DNA of 59,717 bases from an uncultured Eubacteriales bacterium (GTDB lineage: Bacteria; Bacillota; Clostridia; Oscillospirales; Acutalibacteraceae), in assembly GCA_900316385.1 (NCBI GenBank), contig ONCP01000010.1, positions 1 to 59,717 of the forward strand, given 5' to 3'. Position 1 is the first letter of the stretch; each line of letters starts with the position of its first letter. The notes below the pieces were generated by a model. That model made no database searches. It worked only from the letters and a program-made list of their open reading frames with translations, and was not told where the DNA came from. Both the position numbers and the translations under genes were made by a program. This document shows, one piece after another, positions 7,323 to 15,653 of the stretch.

Positions 7323-8177
7323 ATGGCTAAGAAAAGAACAGGTCTGGGAAAAGGTCTGGGCACGATTTTCCTTGAGAACGAAAGCGAAACCGGCAATTCC
7401 ACGATTACCATAAATATCTCGGAGCTGGAACCCAACCGTGAACAGCCGCGTAAGGACTTTGACGAGGAGGCTCTCGCTCAGCTTGCCGAAAGCGTTAAGA
7501 GGCACGGATTGATCCAACCCATTCTCGTGCGGCCCATACTCGGCGGCGGATATCAGATCGTCGCGGGCGAAAGGCGTTACAGAGCGTGTCAGCTCGCGGG
7601 CGTGACCGAGGTTCCCGTCTCGATCCGTGATCTTACGGATAAGGAAACAATGGAGATCGCGCTCATTGAAAATCTTCAGCGCGAAAACCTCAATCCCATT
7701 GAGGAGGCTCAGGGCTACAAGGCTCTGATGGACGAGCACGGCCTTACTCAGGAAGAGGTCAGCGAGGCTGTGGGAAAATCCCGTCCCGCCGTCGCGAACT
7801 CGCTGAGACTTTTGAAGCTCCCCGAGGAAGTCAGCGCAATGGTCGGTGAGGGCAAGATCAGCTCGGGTCACGCCAGAGCCCTGCTTTCCTTTGAGGACGA
7901 GAATGAGATGTTAAGGGTGGCGAAAGAGATCGCGCTTTCGGATATGTCGGTCAGACAGATCGAAAAGCTCGCCAAAACAAAAAAAGACAAAAAACCCAAG
8001 CCCGCGCCCGTCAAATCTCCGACCTATTACAGCATCGTCGAACAGACTTTAACCGAATATCTCGGCAAAAAGGTTAAGATAACACCTCTGAAAAACAAAA
8101 AAGGCGGCACTCTGTCCATAGAGTTTTACTCAAACGACGATTTGCAAACGCTCGCGAAAAAGCTGGAAGACAAATGA
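7323..8177 (+). CDS. parB: ParB/Spo0J centromere-binding CTPase
   Basis: 284 aa from the ATG at 7323; the frame is open further upstream, but the ribosome site GAAGGGGTGAGA and the N-terminal motif GLGKGLGTIF fix this start. That motif (residues 8-17) is the ParA-stimulating N-terminus. The CTP-binding motifs GERRYRA (82-88) and ENLQRENLNP (116-125) are intact. A helix-turn-helix for parS recognition follows (~138-165), then a C-terminal dimer domain after a Lys/Pro-rich linker. ParB loads at parS, slides as a CTP clamp and recruits SMC. Two parS sites lie near 19.0 and 20.5 kb. The next gene overlaps its stop codon. Confidence 0.95.
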   Translation: MAKKRTGLGKGLGTIFLENESETGNSTITINISELEPNREQPRKDFDEEALAQLAESVKRHGLIQPILVRPILGGGYQIVAGERRYRACQLAGVTEVPVSIRDLTDKETMEIALIENLQRENLNPIEEAQGYKALMDEHGLTQEEVSEAVGKSRPAVANSLRLLKLPEEVSAMVGEGKISSGHARALLSFEDENEMLRVAKEIALSDMSVRQIEKLAKTKKDKKPKPAPVKSPTYYSIVEQTLTEYLGKKVKITPLKNKKGGTLSIEFYSNDDLQTLAKKLEDK

Positions 8178-8689
8178 GAACAAAGCGTTTGTTATTGTTC
8201 TCGGCAATAGCGGCCGTACTGGCGTTTTCGCTGCCTGTCACGGCTTACGCTGTTGAGCTTTTGCCCGAGAACACGGAAACTTTTTCATATTCAAAATTTC
8301 TGCCCGTTATTTTTGGAGGTACTCTTATAGCGGAGGCTCTTTTAATTATGTTCCTCTCAAACATCAAGAGGATAGTTAATGTTTCCTACGCTGTTTTTGT
8401 CGCGAATCTTATCTCTTTCGCGTCAATCAGAGTTGGTTTGGGTTTATTTCATCAGACAATCTTTTATACGGGAATGCTGTCGCGGGGCTTCAACTGGTTC
8501 AACGTGTTCGTGAACCTATGCTACCTTGCCGTCGCGCTGATCATCGAGATCCCCATCGTGTGGTTGTTTTTAAGAGCGTTTACGAAAGAGCGCACCCGTC
8601 TGATGCTTTCCGTCGCCGCCGCGAATTTTCTAACAACCGTCGCGGTCGCGGTGTTGGAGTTAATGTTAAAAAATTGGTTTATTTCATAG
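8174..8689 (+). CDS. Hypothetical multi-pass membrane protein in the parAB operon
   Basis: 171 aa, family not recognised. The ATG overlaps the parB stop (ATGA), so translation is coupled. An N-terminal hydrophobic segment ending in YAVELLPEN looks like a signal peptide or first helix. Further hydrophobic stretches lie at ~43-63, ~71-90, ~110-135 and ~145-165, making it an integral membrane protein with about four or five helices. There are no conserved catalytic residues to point to. Its location after parB and before serS suggests only co-expression. Confidence 0.75.
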   Translation: MRTKRLLLFSAIAAVLAFSLPVTAYAVELLPENTETFSYSKFLPVIFGGTLIAEALLIMFLSNIKRIVNVSYAVFVANLISFASIRVGLGLFHQTIFYTGMLSRGFNWFNVFVNLCYLAVALIIEIPIVWLFLRAFTKERTRLMLSVAAANFLTTVAVAVLELMLKNWFIS

Positions 8690-8713
8690 ATTAATATTTA
8701 AGGAGTAATCGTT

Positions 8714-9991
8714 ATGATCGATATCAAATTTTTAAGGGAAAATCCCGAAGCTGTTAAAGAAAACATAAAAAAGAAATTTCAGGATTCCAAGCTGCCCCTC
8801 GTAGACGAGGTCATCGAGCTTGATAAGCTCAGCCGCGAGGCAAAGGGCAAGGCCGACAGCCTGCGCGCCAACCGCAACAAGCTCTCAAAGCAGATCGGCG
8901 GTCTTTTTGCTCAGGGCAAAAAAGAGGAAGCCGAGCAGCTCAAGGCTCAGGTAGCGGCTCAGGGCGAGGAGCTCGCCGCGCTTGAGGCTCAGGAAACGGA
9001 GCTGTCCGAGAAGGTCACAAAGATAATGATGACCATTCCGAACATTATTGACGACGTTGTCCCGATAGGCAAGGATGACAGCCAGAACGTTGAGGTCGAG
9101 CGCTTCGGCGAGCCTGTTGTTCCCGATTTTGAGGTTCCTTATCATACAGATATTATGGAAAAATTCAACGGTATCGACCTTGACGCCGCAAGAAAGGTCG
9201 CGGGAAACGGCTTTTACTATCTTATGGGCGATATCGCAAGACTTCACAGCGCCGTAATCAGCTATGCGCGCGACTTTATGATAAACCGCGGTTTTACCTA
9301 CTGTGTTCCGCCGTTTATGATCCGCTCAAATGTAGTTACAGGCGTTATGAGCTTTGCCGAAATGGACGCTATGATGTATAAAATCGAGGGCGAGGACTTA
9401 TATTTAATAGGAACCTCCGAGCACAGTATGATCGGCAAGTTTATCGACACCATGATCAACGAGAATGAGCTTCCCAAAACCCTCACCAGCTATTCTCCGT
9501 GTTTCAGAAAAGAAAAAGGCGCTCACGGCATTGAGGAGCGCGGCGTTTATCGAATCCATCAGTTTGAAAAGCAGGAAATGATCGTCGTTTGTAAGCCCGA
9601 GGACAGCAGGATGTGGTTTGACAAGCTGTGGCAGAACACCGTCGACCTTTTCCGCTCTCTCGATATTCCCGTTCGCACGCTTGAGTGCTGCTCGGGAGAC
9701 CTCGCCGATCTTAAGGTCAGGTCGATCGACGTTGAGGCGTGGTCGCCCAGACAGAAGAAGTATTTTGAGGTCGGCTCCTGTTCAAATCTCGGAGACGCTC
9801 AGGCAAGAAGGCTTAAGATCCGCGTAAAGGGCAAGGACGGCAAATATTTCGCGCATACCCTTAACAATACCGTTGTCGCTCCGCCCAGAATGCTTATCGC
9901 CTTCCTTGAGAACAACCTCAACGCGGACGGCACCGTCAGTATCCCCGAAGCGCTCAGACCTTATATGGGCGGTCAGGAAATCATTAAATAA
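8714..9991 (+). CDS. serS: Seryl-tRNA synthetase
   Basis: 425 aa, standard length for class II SerRS, which charges tRNA-Ser (and tRNA-Sec) with serine. The N-terminal ~110 residues form the long Glu/Lys-rich coiled-coil arm that binds the tRNA long variable arm. Motif 2 (FRKEKGAHGIEERGVYR) is near 271-287, and motif 3 (NNTVVAPPRMLIAFLEN) is near the C-terminus. GTSEHSMIG matches the serine/adenylate-binding loop. The ribosome site AAGGAGTAATCGTT precedes the ATG. It lies 24 bp after the membrane protein gene and no T-box leader is present in that gap. Confidence 0.97.
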   Translation: MIDIKFLRENPEAVKENIKKKFQDSKLPLVDEVIELDKLSREAKGKADSLRANRNKLSKQIGGLFAQGKKEEAEQLKAQVAAQGEELAALEAQETELSEKVTKIMMTIPNIIDDVVPIGKDDSQNVEVERFGEPVVPDFEVPYHTDIMEKFNGIDLDAARKVAGNGFYYLMGDIARLHSAVISYARDFMINRGFTYCVPPFMIRSNVVTGVMSFAEMDAMMYKIEGEDLYLIGTSEHSMIGKFIDTMINENELPKTLTSYSPCFRKEKGAHGIEERGVYRIHQFEKQEMIVVCKPEDSRMWFDKLWQNTVDLFRSLDIPVRTLECCSGDLADLKVRSIDVEAWSPRQKKYFEVGSCSNLGDAQARRLKIRVKGKDGKYFAHTLNNTVVAPPRMLIAFLENNLNADGTVSIPEALRPYMGGQEIIK

Positions 9992-10015
9992 TGATCGATT
10001 AACAGAGAACCCTAT

Positions 10016-10061
10016 CGTCAGAGGGTCATACGTTTCAACAAGCGGTATGATTCGTCTGACG
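10016..10061 (+). promoter_or_regulatory. Two-part hairpin between serS and the aquaporin gene
   Basis: CGTCAGA pairs with TCTGACG, and inside it TCATAC pairs with GTATGA, leaving a 13-nt loop. There is no T tract, so it is not a simple terminator. It could be a processing site or a leader structure ahead of the aquaporin ribosome-binding site (AAAGGAGGAT). Confidence 0.5.
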
Positions 10062-10091
10062 TGGAAAAATAAAAAATCAAAGGAGGATATT

Positions 10092-10790
10092 ATGGAAAGT
10101 TTCAGAAAGTACATTGCTGAATTCATCGGAACAGCTGTGTTGGTAGTAGGCGGCTGCGGTACCGCGGTATCGATCAACACGATCACCTCTCAGCACGCGC
10201 CGATCCCGACAGCGGCGACAATCATTATGATCTCGCTCGCGTTCGGTCTTTCAATCGTTGCGATGGCATATTCTATCGGTAACGTATCGGGCTGTCACAT
10301 CAACCCTGCGGTATCGCTCGGCGTGCTCATCAACGGCGGAATGTCCGTTAAGGATTTCTGCGGCTATGTTATCGCTCAGCTCCTCGGAGCAACAGCGGGC
10401 GCGGCAGGTCTGTTCCTTACCTTCGGCGGCAAATCGCTCGGCGCCAACGGCTACGGAGCCGCTTCTGCTCTTCACGTAGGGTTCAAGGGCGCTTTTGTCG
10501 TAGAGGTCATTCTGACATTCATCTTTGTTCTGACGATACTCGGCGTTACCTCGAAAACGGAAAACGGCAAGATTGCGGGACTTGTTATCGGTCTCACTCT
10601 CGTGTTCGTTCACCTCATCGGTATTCCGTTCACGGGAACCTCGGTCAACCCCGCGAGAAGCTTCGGTCCCGCGATTTTCCAGGGCGGCGACGCGCTTGCT
10701 CAGCTCTGGGTATTCATCGTAGCACCGCTTGTCGGCGCGGCGATCGCGGCCATTGTACACCGCTTCATACTTAACGCTAAAAAATCGTAA
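10092..10790 (+). CDS. aqpZ: Aquaporin Z-type water channel
   Basis: 232 aa from the ATG at 10092, which follows a perfect AAAGGAGGATATT ribosome site; the frame is open ~220 bp further upstream, but that part overlaps serS. It is a six-helix MIP protein with both NPA boxes: NPAVSLG at 71-77 and NPARSFGP at 186-193. The selectivity filter includes H174 and R189 in the context VHLIGIPFTGTSVNPARS, the AqpZ pattern, which favours water over glycerol. GlpF-type channels carry Gly rather than His at that site. No glycerol genes are adjacent, which agrees with a water channel. It ends at a bidirectional terminator. Confidence 0.93.
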   Translation: MESFRKYIAEFIGTAVLVVGGCGTAVSINTITSQHAPIPTAATIIMISLAFGLSIVAMAYSIGNVSGCHINPAVSLGVLINGGMSVKDFCGYVIAQLLGATAGAAGLFLTFGGKSLGANGYGAASALHVGFKGAFVVEVILTFIFVLTILGVTSKTENGKIAGLVIGLTLVFVHLIGIPFTGTSVNPARSFGPAIFQGGDALAQLWVFIVAPLVGAAIAAIVHRFILNAKKS

Positions 10791-10796
10791 CAGCAA

Positions 10797-10835
10797 AAAT
10801 CCCCTCTTCCTAAATCGGAAGAGGGGATAATTTTA
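10797..10835. terminator. Bidirectional terminator after aqpZ
   Basis: The stem ATCCCCTCTTCC / GGAAGAGGGGAT is flanked by A-rich and T-rich tracts. It ends aqpZ on the plus strand and the 50-aa peptide gene on the minus strand. Confidence 0.85.
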
Positions 10836-10841
10836 TCGGTT

Positions 10842-10994
10842 TTATTCAATTGAACAATCGAGGTAGTTCATAAGCTCCTCGTCGTCCTTCTCCTTCTTTT
10901 CCTTCACAATGAAGAAAGCTGTGAGAGCAGCGGAAACCGCGGCTACAAAAGCGATAATGCCGATAATAAAACCAAGCTTGGATTTCTTTTCCAT
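10842..10994 (-). CDS. 50-aa single-pass membrane peptide
   Basis: Frame with ATG at 10994 and TAA at 10844-10842, preceded by the strong ribosome site GGGAGGCTCTACT. The product starts MEKKSKLG, has one hydrophobic helix (about residues 8-29, FIIGIIAFVAAVSA and onward) and ends with a highly charged cytosolic tail (KEKKEKDDEE...). The design matches small YtxH/gas-vesicle-like membrane proteins of Firmicutes, but it is too short for a family call. It is flanked by a terminator downstream and stands alone between convergent aqpZ and the leftward rpsT. Confidence 0.7.
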   Translation of the reverse strand: MEKKSKLGFIIGIIAFVAAVSAALTAFFIVKEKKEKDDEELMNYLDCSIE

Positions 10995-11085
10995 AGTAGA
11001 GCCTCCCGTTATTTATAAAATAAATTCCTATACAATTATAATAACAGTTTTTACGGAAAAGTCAATAAAATTCTTTAAAAAACGG

Positions 11086-11119
11086 CAAAAGAAAAAGCAG
11101 GGCACAGGCTCTGCTTTTA
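11086..11119 (-). terminator. Terminator of rpsT
   Basis: On the minus strand the stem AAAGCAGAGCC / GGGCTGCTTT-like hairpin is followed by TTTTTCTTTTG. It lies 15 bp after the rpsT stop. Confidence 0.75.
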
Positions 11120-11133
11120 ATCTTATTGTACTG

Positions 11134-11394
11134 TTACGCTGACGCGTTTAAGCGCTTTGCGAGATTGGACTTGCTTCTGGCAGCCTTGTTCTTGTGAAGG
11201 ATACCCTTGGAAGCGGCCTGGTCAATCTTCTTTACCGCAAAGTTAACTGCCTCAGTCTTATTATCTGCGTTGTTTTCGATAGCGATATATGCCTTTTTAA
11301 CGGCAGTCTTGAGCGCGGATTTTGTTTCCTTGTTCTGAGCAGTCTTTGTAGCGATAACCTTAACACGCTTTTTAGCAGATTTAATGTTAGGCAT
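11134..11394 (-). CDS. rpsT: 30S ribosomal protein S20
   Basis: 86 aa. Starts [13 protein letters not shown] and continues with Lys/Ala-rich helices ([33 protein letters not shown]), the characteristic S20 sequence. S20 binds the 5' and 3' minor domains of 16S rRNA and is needed for 30S assembly. The ribosome site AAGGAGGTGCGAC is near perfect. It has its own promoter and terminator, so it is monocistronic, as is usual for rpsT. Confidence 0.98.
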   Translation of the reverse strand: MPNIKSAKKRVKVIATKTAQNKETKSALKTAVKKAYIAIENNADNKTEAVNFAVKKIDQAASKGILHKNKAARSKSNLAKRLNASA

Positions 11395-11445
11395 TGTCGC
11401 ACCTCCTTAATGAATTAAACTATTTTTCCTAGTCACGTACATATG

Positions 11446-11474
11446 ATAATACCATTATTATCGAAAAAAAGCAA
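11446..11474 (-). promoter_or_regulatory. Promoter of rpsT
   Basis: Minus strand: TTGCTT (11474-11469), 17-bp spacer ending in TGG, TATTAT (11451-11446). The ~45-nt leader runs to the ribosome site. Confidence 0.7.
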
Positions 11475-11547
11475 GTGTTTTTCGCATTTTTTTCGGAAAT
11501 TTTTTCTTTTAGGCATTTTTCAAACACCGACCACAATATATTGTGTT

Positions 11548-11805
11548 TTACTTTGACTTTTTCCTATTAATAATAATGTATCCGAGTATAACAACCAAAA
11601 ATACGCCCGCCACTACACGAAAAATAATATTGTAGACGCCCGCAAAGAGATTGATCGGCAAAATCAGATTCATCAACCGCCAAACAAACATAAAAACGAA
11701 AAATCCCGCGGCAACGTATGATATCGCGCCAATCTTTCGGGCAGAATAAATGCAGTAACCGGCGATAACTGCCCATACCGCCAAATAAATGATCTCCAAA
11801 AACAT
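11548..11805 (-). CDS. Small membrane protein, three hydrophobic segments
   Basis: 85 aa, not recognised. Hydrophobic stretches at ~4-20, ~27-48 and ~57-78 leave almost no soluble domain; the chain ends with INRKKSK on the cytosolic side. The ATG at 11805 follows AAAAGGAGTGAAAGG, a strong ribosome site, which supports a real gene. A 14-bp palindrome (CACAATATATTGTG, 11532-11545) follows the stop and may be a weak terminator. No neighbours point to a function. Confidence 0.7.
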   Translation of the reverse strand: MFLEIIYLAVWAVIAGYCIYSARKIGAISYVAAGFFVFMFVWRLMNLILPINLFAGVYNIIFRVVAGVFLVVILGYIIINRKKSK

Positions 11806-11957
11806 CCTTTCACTCCTTTTCCAGGTTATTATAAACGATAACAGAGTTCAAGTCAATAATTGGGCAGATTCTGGCTTTTGTTCATAAAATGCCTGAAAAA
11901 AGTTTCGGAATGGTATTGACTTTTTTTGACTTTAGTGCTAACCTATAATCATAGCAG

Positions 11958-11984
11958 TTAGCACTCTCAACCTTAGAGTGCTAA
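11958..11984 (+). promoter_or_regulatory. CIRCE operator of the hrcA operon
   Basis: TTAGCACTC, a 9-bp spacer (TCAACCTTA) and GAGTGCTAA form a perfect CIRCE element, the binding site of HrcA. It lies just downstream of a TATAAT box (11944-11949), so HrcA would block transcription of hrcA-grpE-dnaK-dnaJ until heat titrates it. TTGAC sequences upstream do not give an ideal -35 spacing. Confidence 0.97.
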
Positions 11985-12006
11985 TTTCAAAAACAGAGGC
12001 GATTAT

Positions 12007-13041
12007 ATGGATATTGCTTTAAGAAAGCAGAAAATTCTCGCCGCAGTAATAGAGCGCTATATCGCGACGGGTGAACCGATCGGTTCAAAGTCGCTTCTGA
12101 GCGCCGACGGACTTGAGGTCAGCTCGGCAACGATCAGGAACGAGCTGGCGGATCTGACCGCAAAGGGTTTTCTGATCCAGCCTCATACCTCGGCAGGCAG
12201 AATCCCGACCGAATACGGCTACCGTTACTATGTTGACAAGCTGATGAAACGCAAGGAGCCCGACGAAAGGGTCAGGCGTTACATCGACAACAGGATCCGG
12301 AGCGCGAACGACGCGCCCGAGCATATCCTCAAAGCGGCAAGCGAAACGGCAAGCGAGATCCTTTCCACGGCGGCGCTTTCAACCACTCCTATCGGCGATA
12401 ACGCGAGAGTTCACAGAGTGAAATTCGTTCAGACAGGCAGACACACCTCAATGGTCGTGCTGATAACCTCGTCGGGAATGGTCAAGAGCAGACTTTTCAG
12501 ATGTGACTTTGCGATCACTCCCGAGATGCTCAATGTGTTTGACAGAGCTCTTAACGAAAAACTCGCAGGACAACCGCTCAGCTATGTCAACCGACCGTTC
12601 GCTCAGACCTTTGCCGCTTCGTTCGGCGAGCTGGGGCTTTTGATGCCCGATATGCTCACCGCTGTTATGGAAGCGTGCCGCGAAGCTCTCGGAATGAACG
12701 TTTACGTTAGCGGCACTACCAGGCTCTTGTATCAAAGCGATATAGACCTGCGGACGGCGAGAGGCGTGCTCGAGTTTCTCGGCGACACTGAAAACAGAGA
12801 TAAACTGCTTCGGGGTTTGCCCGAGGAAACCCGCGTGTTTATCGGCAAAGAAAACAATCCTCCGCTTCTGCGGCGCAGCTCCGTGGTCGCGACGAGGTAT
12901 ACCATAGAGAATCAGCCCGCGGGCATTATCGCGGTGATCGGACCGACACGGTTTGATTATTCGTCCGCTGTTCCGACGCTTGAGTATATCGCTCAGACTG
13001 TCGGCGAACAGATCGACGAGCTGATTTCAATAAGACAATAG
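12007..13041 (+). CDS. hrcA: Heat-inducible transcription repressor HrcA
   Basis: 344 aa, full length. The N-terminal winged helix is visible as YIATGEPIGSKSL and VSSATIRNELADLTAKGFL (the recognition helix) with HTSAGRIPTEYGYRYYVD, the HrcA signature. The C-terminal domain holds the GAF-like and dimer parts, ending with the conserved VIGPTRFDYSSAVPTLEYI. HrcA binds CIRCE with help from GroEL. The gene lies directly behind a perfect CIRCE element and is the first gene of the four-gene heat-shock operon, 14 bp before grpE. Confidence 0.97.
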   Translation: MDIALRKQKILAAVIERYIATGEPIGSKSLLSADGLEVSSATIRNELADLTAKGFLIQPHTSAGRIPTEYGYRYYVDKLMKRKEPDERVRRYIDNRIRSANDAPEHILKAASETASEILSTAALSTTPIGDNARVHRVKFVQTGRHTSMVVLITSSGMVKSRLFRCDFAITPEMLNVFDRALNEKLAGQPLSYVNRPFAQTFAASFGELGLLMPDMLTAVMEACREALGMNVYVSGTTRLLYQSDIDLRTARGVLEFLGDTENRDKLLRGLPEETRVFIGKENNPPLLRRSSVVATRYTIENQPAGIIAVIGPTRFDYSSAVPTLEYIAQTVGEQIDELISIRQ

Positions 13042-13055
13042 AAAGGGATGATAAT

Positions 13056-13604
13056 ATGAGCGAAGAAACGAAGAAAGAAGCAACTCAGGAAATCCCCGAG
13101 GAGGAAGCAAAAACTCCCAAGGATGAAAAGAAAGCCAAAAAGAAGAGCAAAACAACCGAAAAGCTGGAGCAGCTCGAAAAAGCCCTTGAGGAAGAAAAGG
13201 ATAAGCGCCTTCGCCTCGCGGCAGAATATGAAAACTATCGCAAGCGCACTTCCGCGGAAAAGCTGGGGATCTACAACGACGCGACCGCCAAAGCGGTTGA
13301 ACAGCTTTTGCCCGTAGCGGACAGTCTGACAATGGCTCAGCAGTCGATGAAGGACGCTCCCGAGGAATTTAAAAAGGGCTTTGAGCTGGTAAGCGCTCAG
13401 CTTGCGACATCGCTTGAAAAGCTGAAGGTTGAACCCTTCTGCGAGGTAGGCGATGACTTCGATCCCAACCTTCACAACGCCGTCGCGAAAATCGAGTGCG
13501 AGGATTTTGAGGAAAACAAGATTTCGGCGGTATTTCAGAAGGGCTATAAGCTCGGCGACAAGATAATCCGTCACGCGATGGTTCAGGTCGCGAACTGTGA
13601 TTGA
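13056..13604 (+). CDS. grpE: Nucleotide exchange factor GrpE
   Basis: 182 aa. The first ~40 residues are charged and probably disordered (EEETKKEA..., KKAKKKSKTTEKL). The long dimerising helix contains KRLRLAAEYENYRKRT, the GrpE signature. The C-terminal beta-wing includes FDPNLHNAVAKI and the GYKLGDKIIRHAMVQVA motif. It releases ADP from DnaK. The ribosome site AAAGGGATGATAAT precedes the ATG. It is followed by a ~75-bp gap with a weak hairpin before dnaK. Confidence 0.97.
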   Translation: MSEETKKEATQEIPEEEAKTPKDEKKAKKKSKTTEKLEQLEKALEEEKDKRLRLAAEYENYRKRTSAEKLGIYNDATAKAVEQLLPVADSLTMAQQSMKDAPEEFKKGFELVSAQLATSLEKLKVEPFCEVGDDFDPNLHNAVAKIECEDFEENKISAVFQKGYKLGDKIIRHAMVQVANCD

Positions 13605-13681
13605 CAAAAAACGGTGATAAAAACATATCGCCGCCATACAATATAAAGATATTTTAAAATTACATTATGGAGGTAATTATT

Positions 13682-15529
13682 ATGGCAAAAACAATAGGTA
13701 TAGATTTAGGTACAACCAATTCCTGCGTAGCGGTAATCGAAGGCGGAGAACCCGTAGTAATCGCTAACGCGGAGGGTTCGAGAACAACTCCGTCCGTAGT
13801 CGCTTTCTCAAAGGACGGCGAAAGAATGGTAGGTCAGGTCGCAAAGCGTCAGGCTATCACTAATCCAGACAAGACCGTAGCTTCGATCAAAAGAGAGATG
13901 GGCTCCTCCTACAAGGTAAACATCGACGGCAAAAATTATACTCCTCAGGAGATTTCCGCGATGATCCTTCAGAAGCTCAAGGCGGACGCAGAGGCTTATC
14001 TCGGCGAGAAGGTTACACAGGCTGTAATCACGGTTCCCGCTTACTTCACAGACGCTCAGCGTCAGGCAACCAAGGACGCGGGTAAGATCGCGGGTCTTGA
14101 CGTAAAGAGAATCATCAACGAGCCCACTGCGGCGGCTCTTTCCTACGGCGTTGACAAGGAAAACGACCAGAAGGTTATGGTTTATGACCTCGGCGGCGGT
14201 ACCTTTGATGTCAGCATCATTGAAATGGGCGACGGCGTTCAGGAGGTTCTCGCGACAGCGGGTAACAACCGTCTCGGCGGCGACGATTTTGATAAGAGAA
14301 TCATCGACTGGCTCGTTGCTCAGTTCAAGCAGTCTGACGGCGTTGACCTTTCCACAGATAAAATGGCGATGCAGCGACTCAAGGACGCTGCCGAAAAGGC
14401 TAAGATCGAGCTTTCGGGCGTAACATCCACCGCTATCAATCTTCCTTTTATTACAGCTGACGCGACAGGTCCCAAGCACCTTGACGTGACACTCTCAAGA
14501 GCAAAGTTTGACGAGCTCACAGCCGACCTCGTAGAGGCAACAATGGGTCCCGTTCGTTCGGCTCTCTCCGACTCGGGCTTACAGATTTCCGAGATCGATA
14601 AGGTCCTTATGGTCGGCGGTTCTTCCAGAATCCCCGCTGTTCAGGACGCTGTCAAGAGACTGATCGGCAAGGAGCCCTTTAAGGGCATCAACCCCGACGA
14701 GTGCGTCGCTATTGGCGCCGCTATTCAGGCAGGCGTTCTCGGCGGCGAGGTCGACGGTCTTCTCCTTCTCGACGTTACACCGCTTTCCTTAGGCGTTGAG
14801 ACAATGGGCGGCATTATGACAAAGATCATCGACAGAAATACAACTATCCCGACTAAGAAGAGCCAGATTTTCTCAACTGCCGCCGACAATCAGACTCAGG
14901 TTGAGATCAACGTTCTTCAGGGTGAGCGTGAGTTTGCGCGCGATAACAAGCAGCTCGGTCTGTTCGCTCTTACGGGTATCGCTCCCGCTATGAGAGGCGT
15001 TCCTCAGATCGAGGTAACCTTCGACATCGACGCTAACGGTATCGTTAACGTTTCCGCAAAGGATCTCGGCACAGGCAGAGAGCAGGCTATCACGATTTCC
15101 TCCTCTACCAATATGAGCAAAGAGGATATCGACAAGGCTGTTAAGGAAGCGGAGCAGTTCGCGGCAGAGGACAAGAAGCGCAGAGAAGAGATCGATGCCA
15201 AAAACGAGGCGGAGAATATGGTATATCAGGCAGAGAAGCTCATCAACGAGAACGGCGACAAGCTTGACGCTGCCGATAAAGACACTATTTCCAACAAAAC
15301 CGCGGCTCTCAAGGACGCTATCTCAAAGAACGACAAGGCTATCATTGACGCCGCCAAGGAGGATTTACAGAAGGCTCTCTATGAGGTCTCCGCTAAGCTT
15401 TATCAGAACGCTGCTCCTCAGGGTCAGCCCGGTCCTAATATGGACCACCCGTCTTCCAACCAGAGTTCCGCTCCCGGAGCCGATAACGTTTATGACGCTG
15501 ACTTCACCGACGTTGACGACAACAAATAA
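13682..15529 (+). CDS. dnaK: Chaperone DnaK (Hsp70)
   Basis: 615 aa from the ATG at 13682, which follows TATGGAGGTAATTATT; an in-frame ATG 15 bp upstream is part of that ribosome site and is unlikely to be used. ATPase motifs: [14 protein letters not shown] at the N-terminus, [11 protein letters not shown] and [12 protein letters not shown] in the middle, and [10 protein letters not shown]. The substrate-binding domain contains [19 protein letters not shown]. The length and the absence of the ~24-residue Gram-negative loop agree with Gram-positive DnaK. The tail ends in acidic [11 protein letters not shown]. Third gene of the CIRCE-controlled operon. Confidence 0.98.
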   Translation: MAKTIGIDLGTTNSCVAVIEGGEPVVIANAEGSRTTPSVVAFSKDGERMVGQVAKRQAITNPDKTVASIKREMGSSYKVNIDGKNYTPQEISAMILQKLKADAEAYLGEKVTQAVITVPAYFTDAQRQATKDAGKIAGLDVKRIINEPTAAALSYGVDKENDQKVMVYDLGGGTFDVSIIEMGDGVQEVLATAGNNRLGGDDFDKRIIDWLVAQFKQSDGVDLSTDKMAMQRLKDAAEKAKIELSGVTSTAINLPFITADATGPKHLDVTLSRAKFDELTADLVEATMGPVRSALSDSGLQISEIDKVLMVGGSSRIPAVQDAVKRLIGKEPFKGINPDECVAIGAAIQAGVLGGEVDGLLLLDVTPLSLGVETMGGIMTKIIDRNTTIPTKKSQIFSTAADNQTQVEINVLQGEREFARDNKQLGLFALTGIAPAMRGVPQIEVTFDIDANGIVNVSAKDLGTGREQAITISSSTNMSKEDIDKAVKEAEQFAAEDKKRREEIDAKNEAENMVYQAEKLINENGDKLDAADKDTISNKTAALKDAISKNDKAIIDAAKEDLQKALYEVSAKLYQNAAPQGQPGPNMDHPSSNQSSAPGADNVYDADFTDVDDNK

Positions 15530-15553
15530 CGAACATTATTTTCGCTTGACGCA

Positions 15554-15573
15554 GGCGCGGGGCAACCCGCGCC
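15554..15573 (+). promoter_or_regulatory. GC-rich hairpin in the dnaK-dnaJ gap
   Basis: GGCGCGGG and CCCGCGCC form a perfect 8-bp stem with a GCAA tetraloop. There is no T tract directly after it, so it is more likely to stabilise the dnaK end or be a processing signal than a full terminator. Confidence 0.6.
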
Positions 15574-15590
15574 GCTTCGGGCGTTTTAAC

Positions 15591-15633
15591 GGATAAAGAA
15601 AAGGGAATATCAGCCGTTCCTTGTTCTTTATCC
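15591..15633 (+). promoter_or_regulatory. Hairpin directly before the dnaJ ribosome site
   Basis: GGATAAAGAA and GGGAA on the left pair with GTTCC and TTCTTTATCC on the right around an ~8-nt loop. It ends ~8 bp before AAGGAGTAATCAT of dnaJ and could tune dnaJ translation relative to dnaK. Confidence 0.55.
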
Positions 15634-15653
15634 ATTAATTAAGGAGTAATCAT

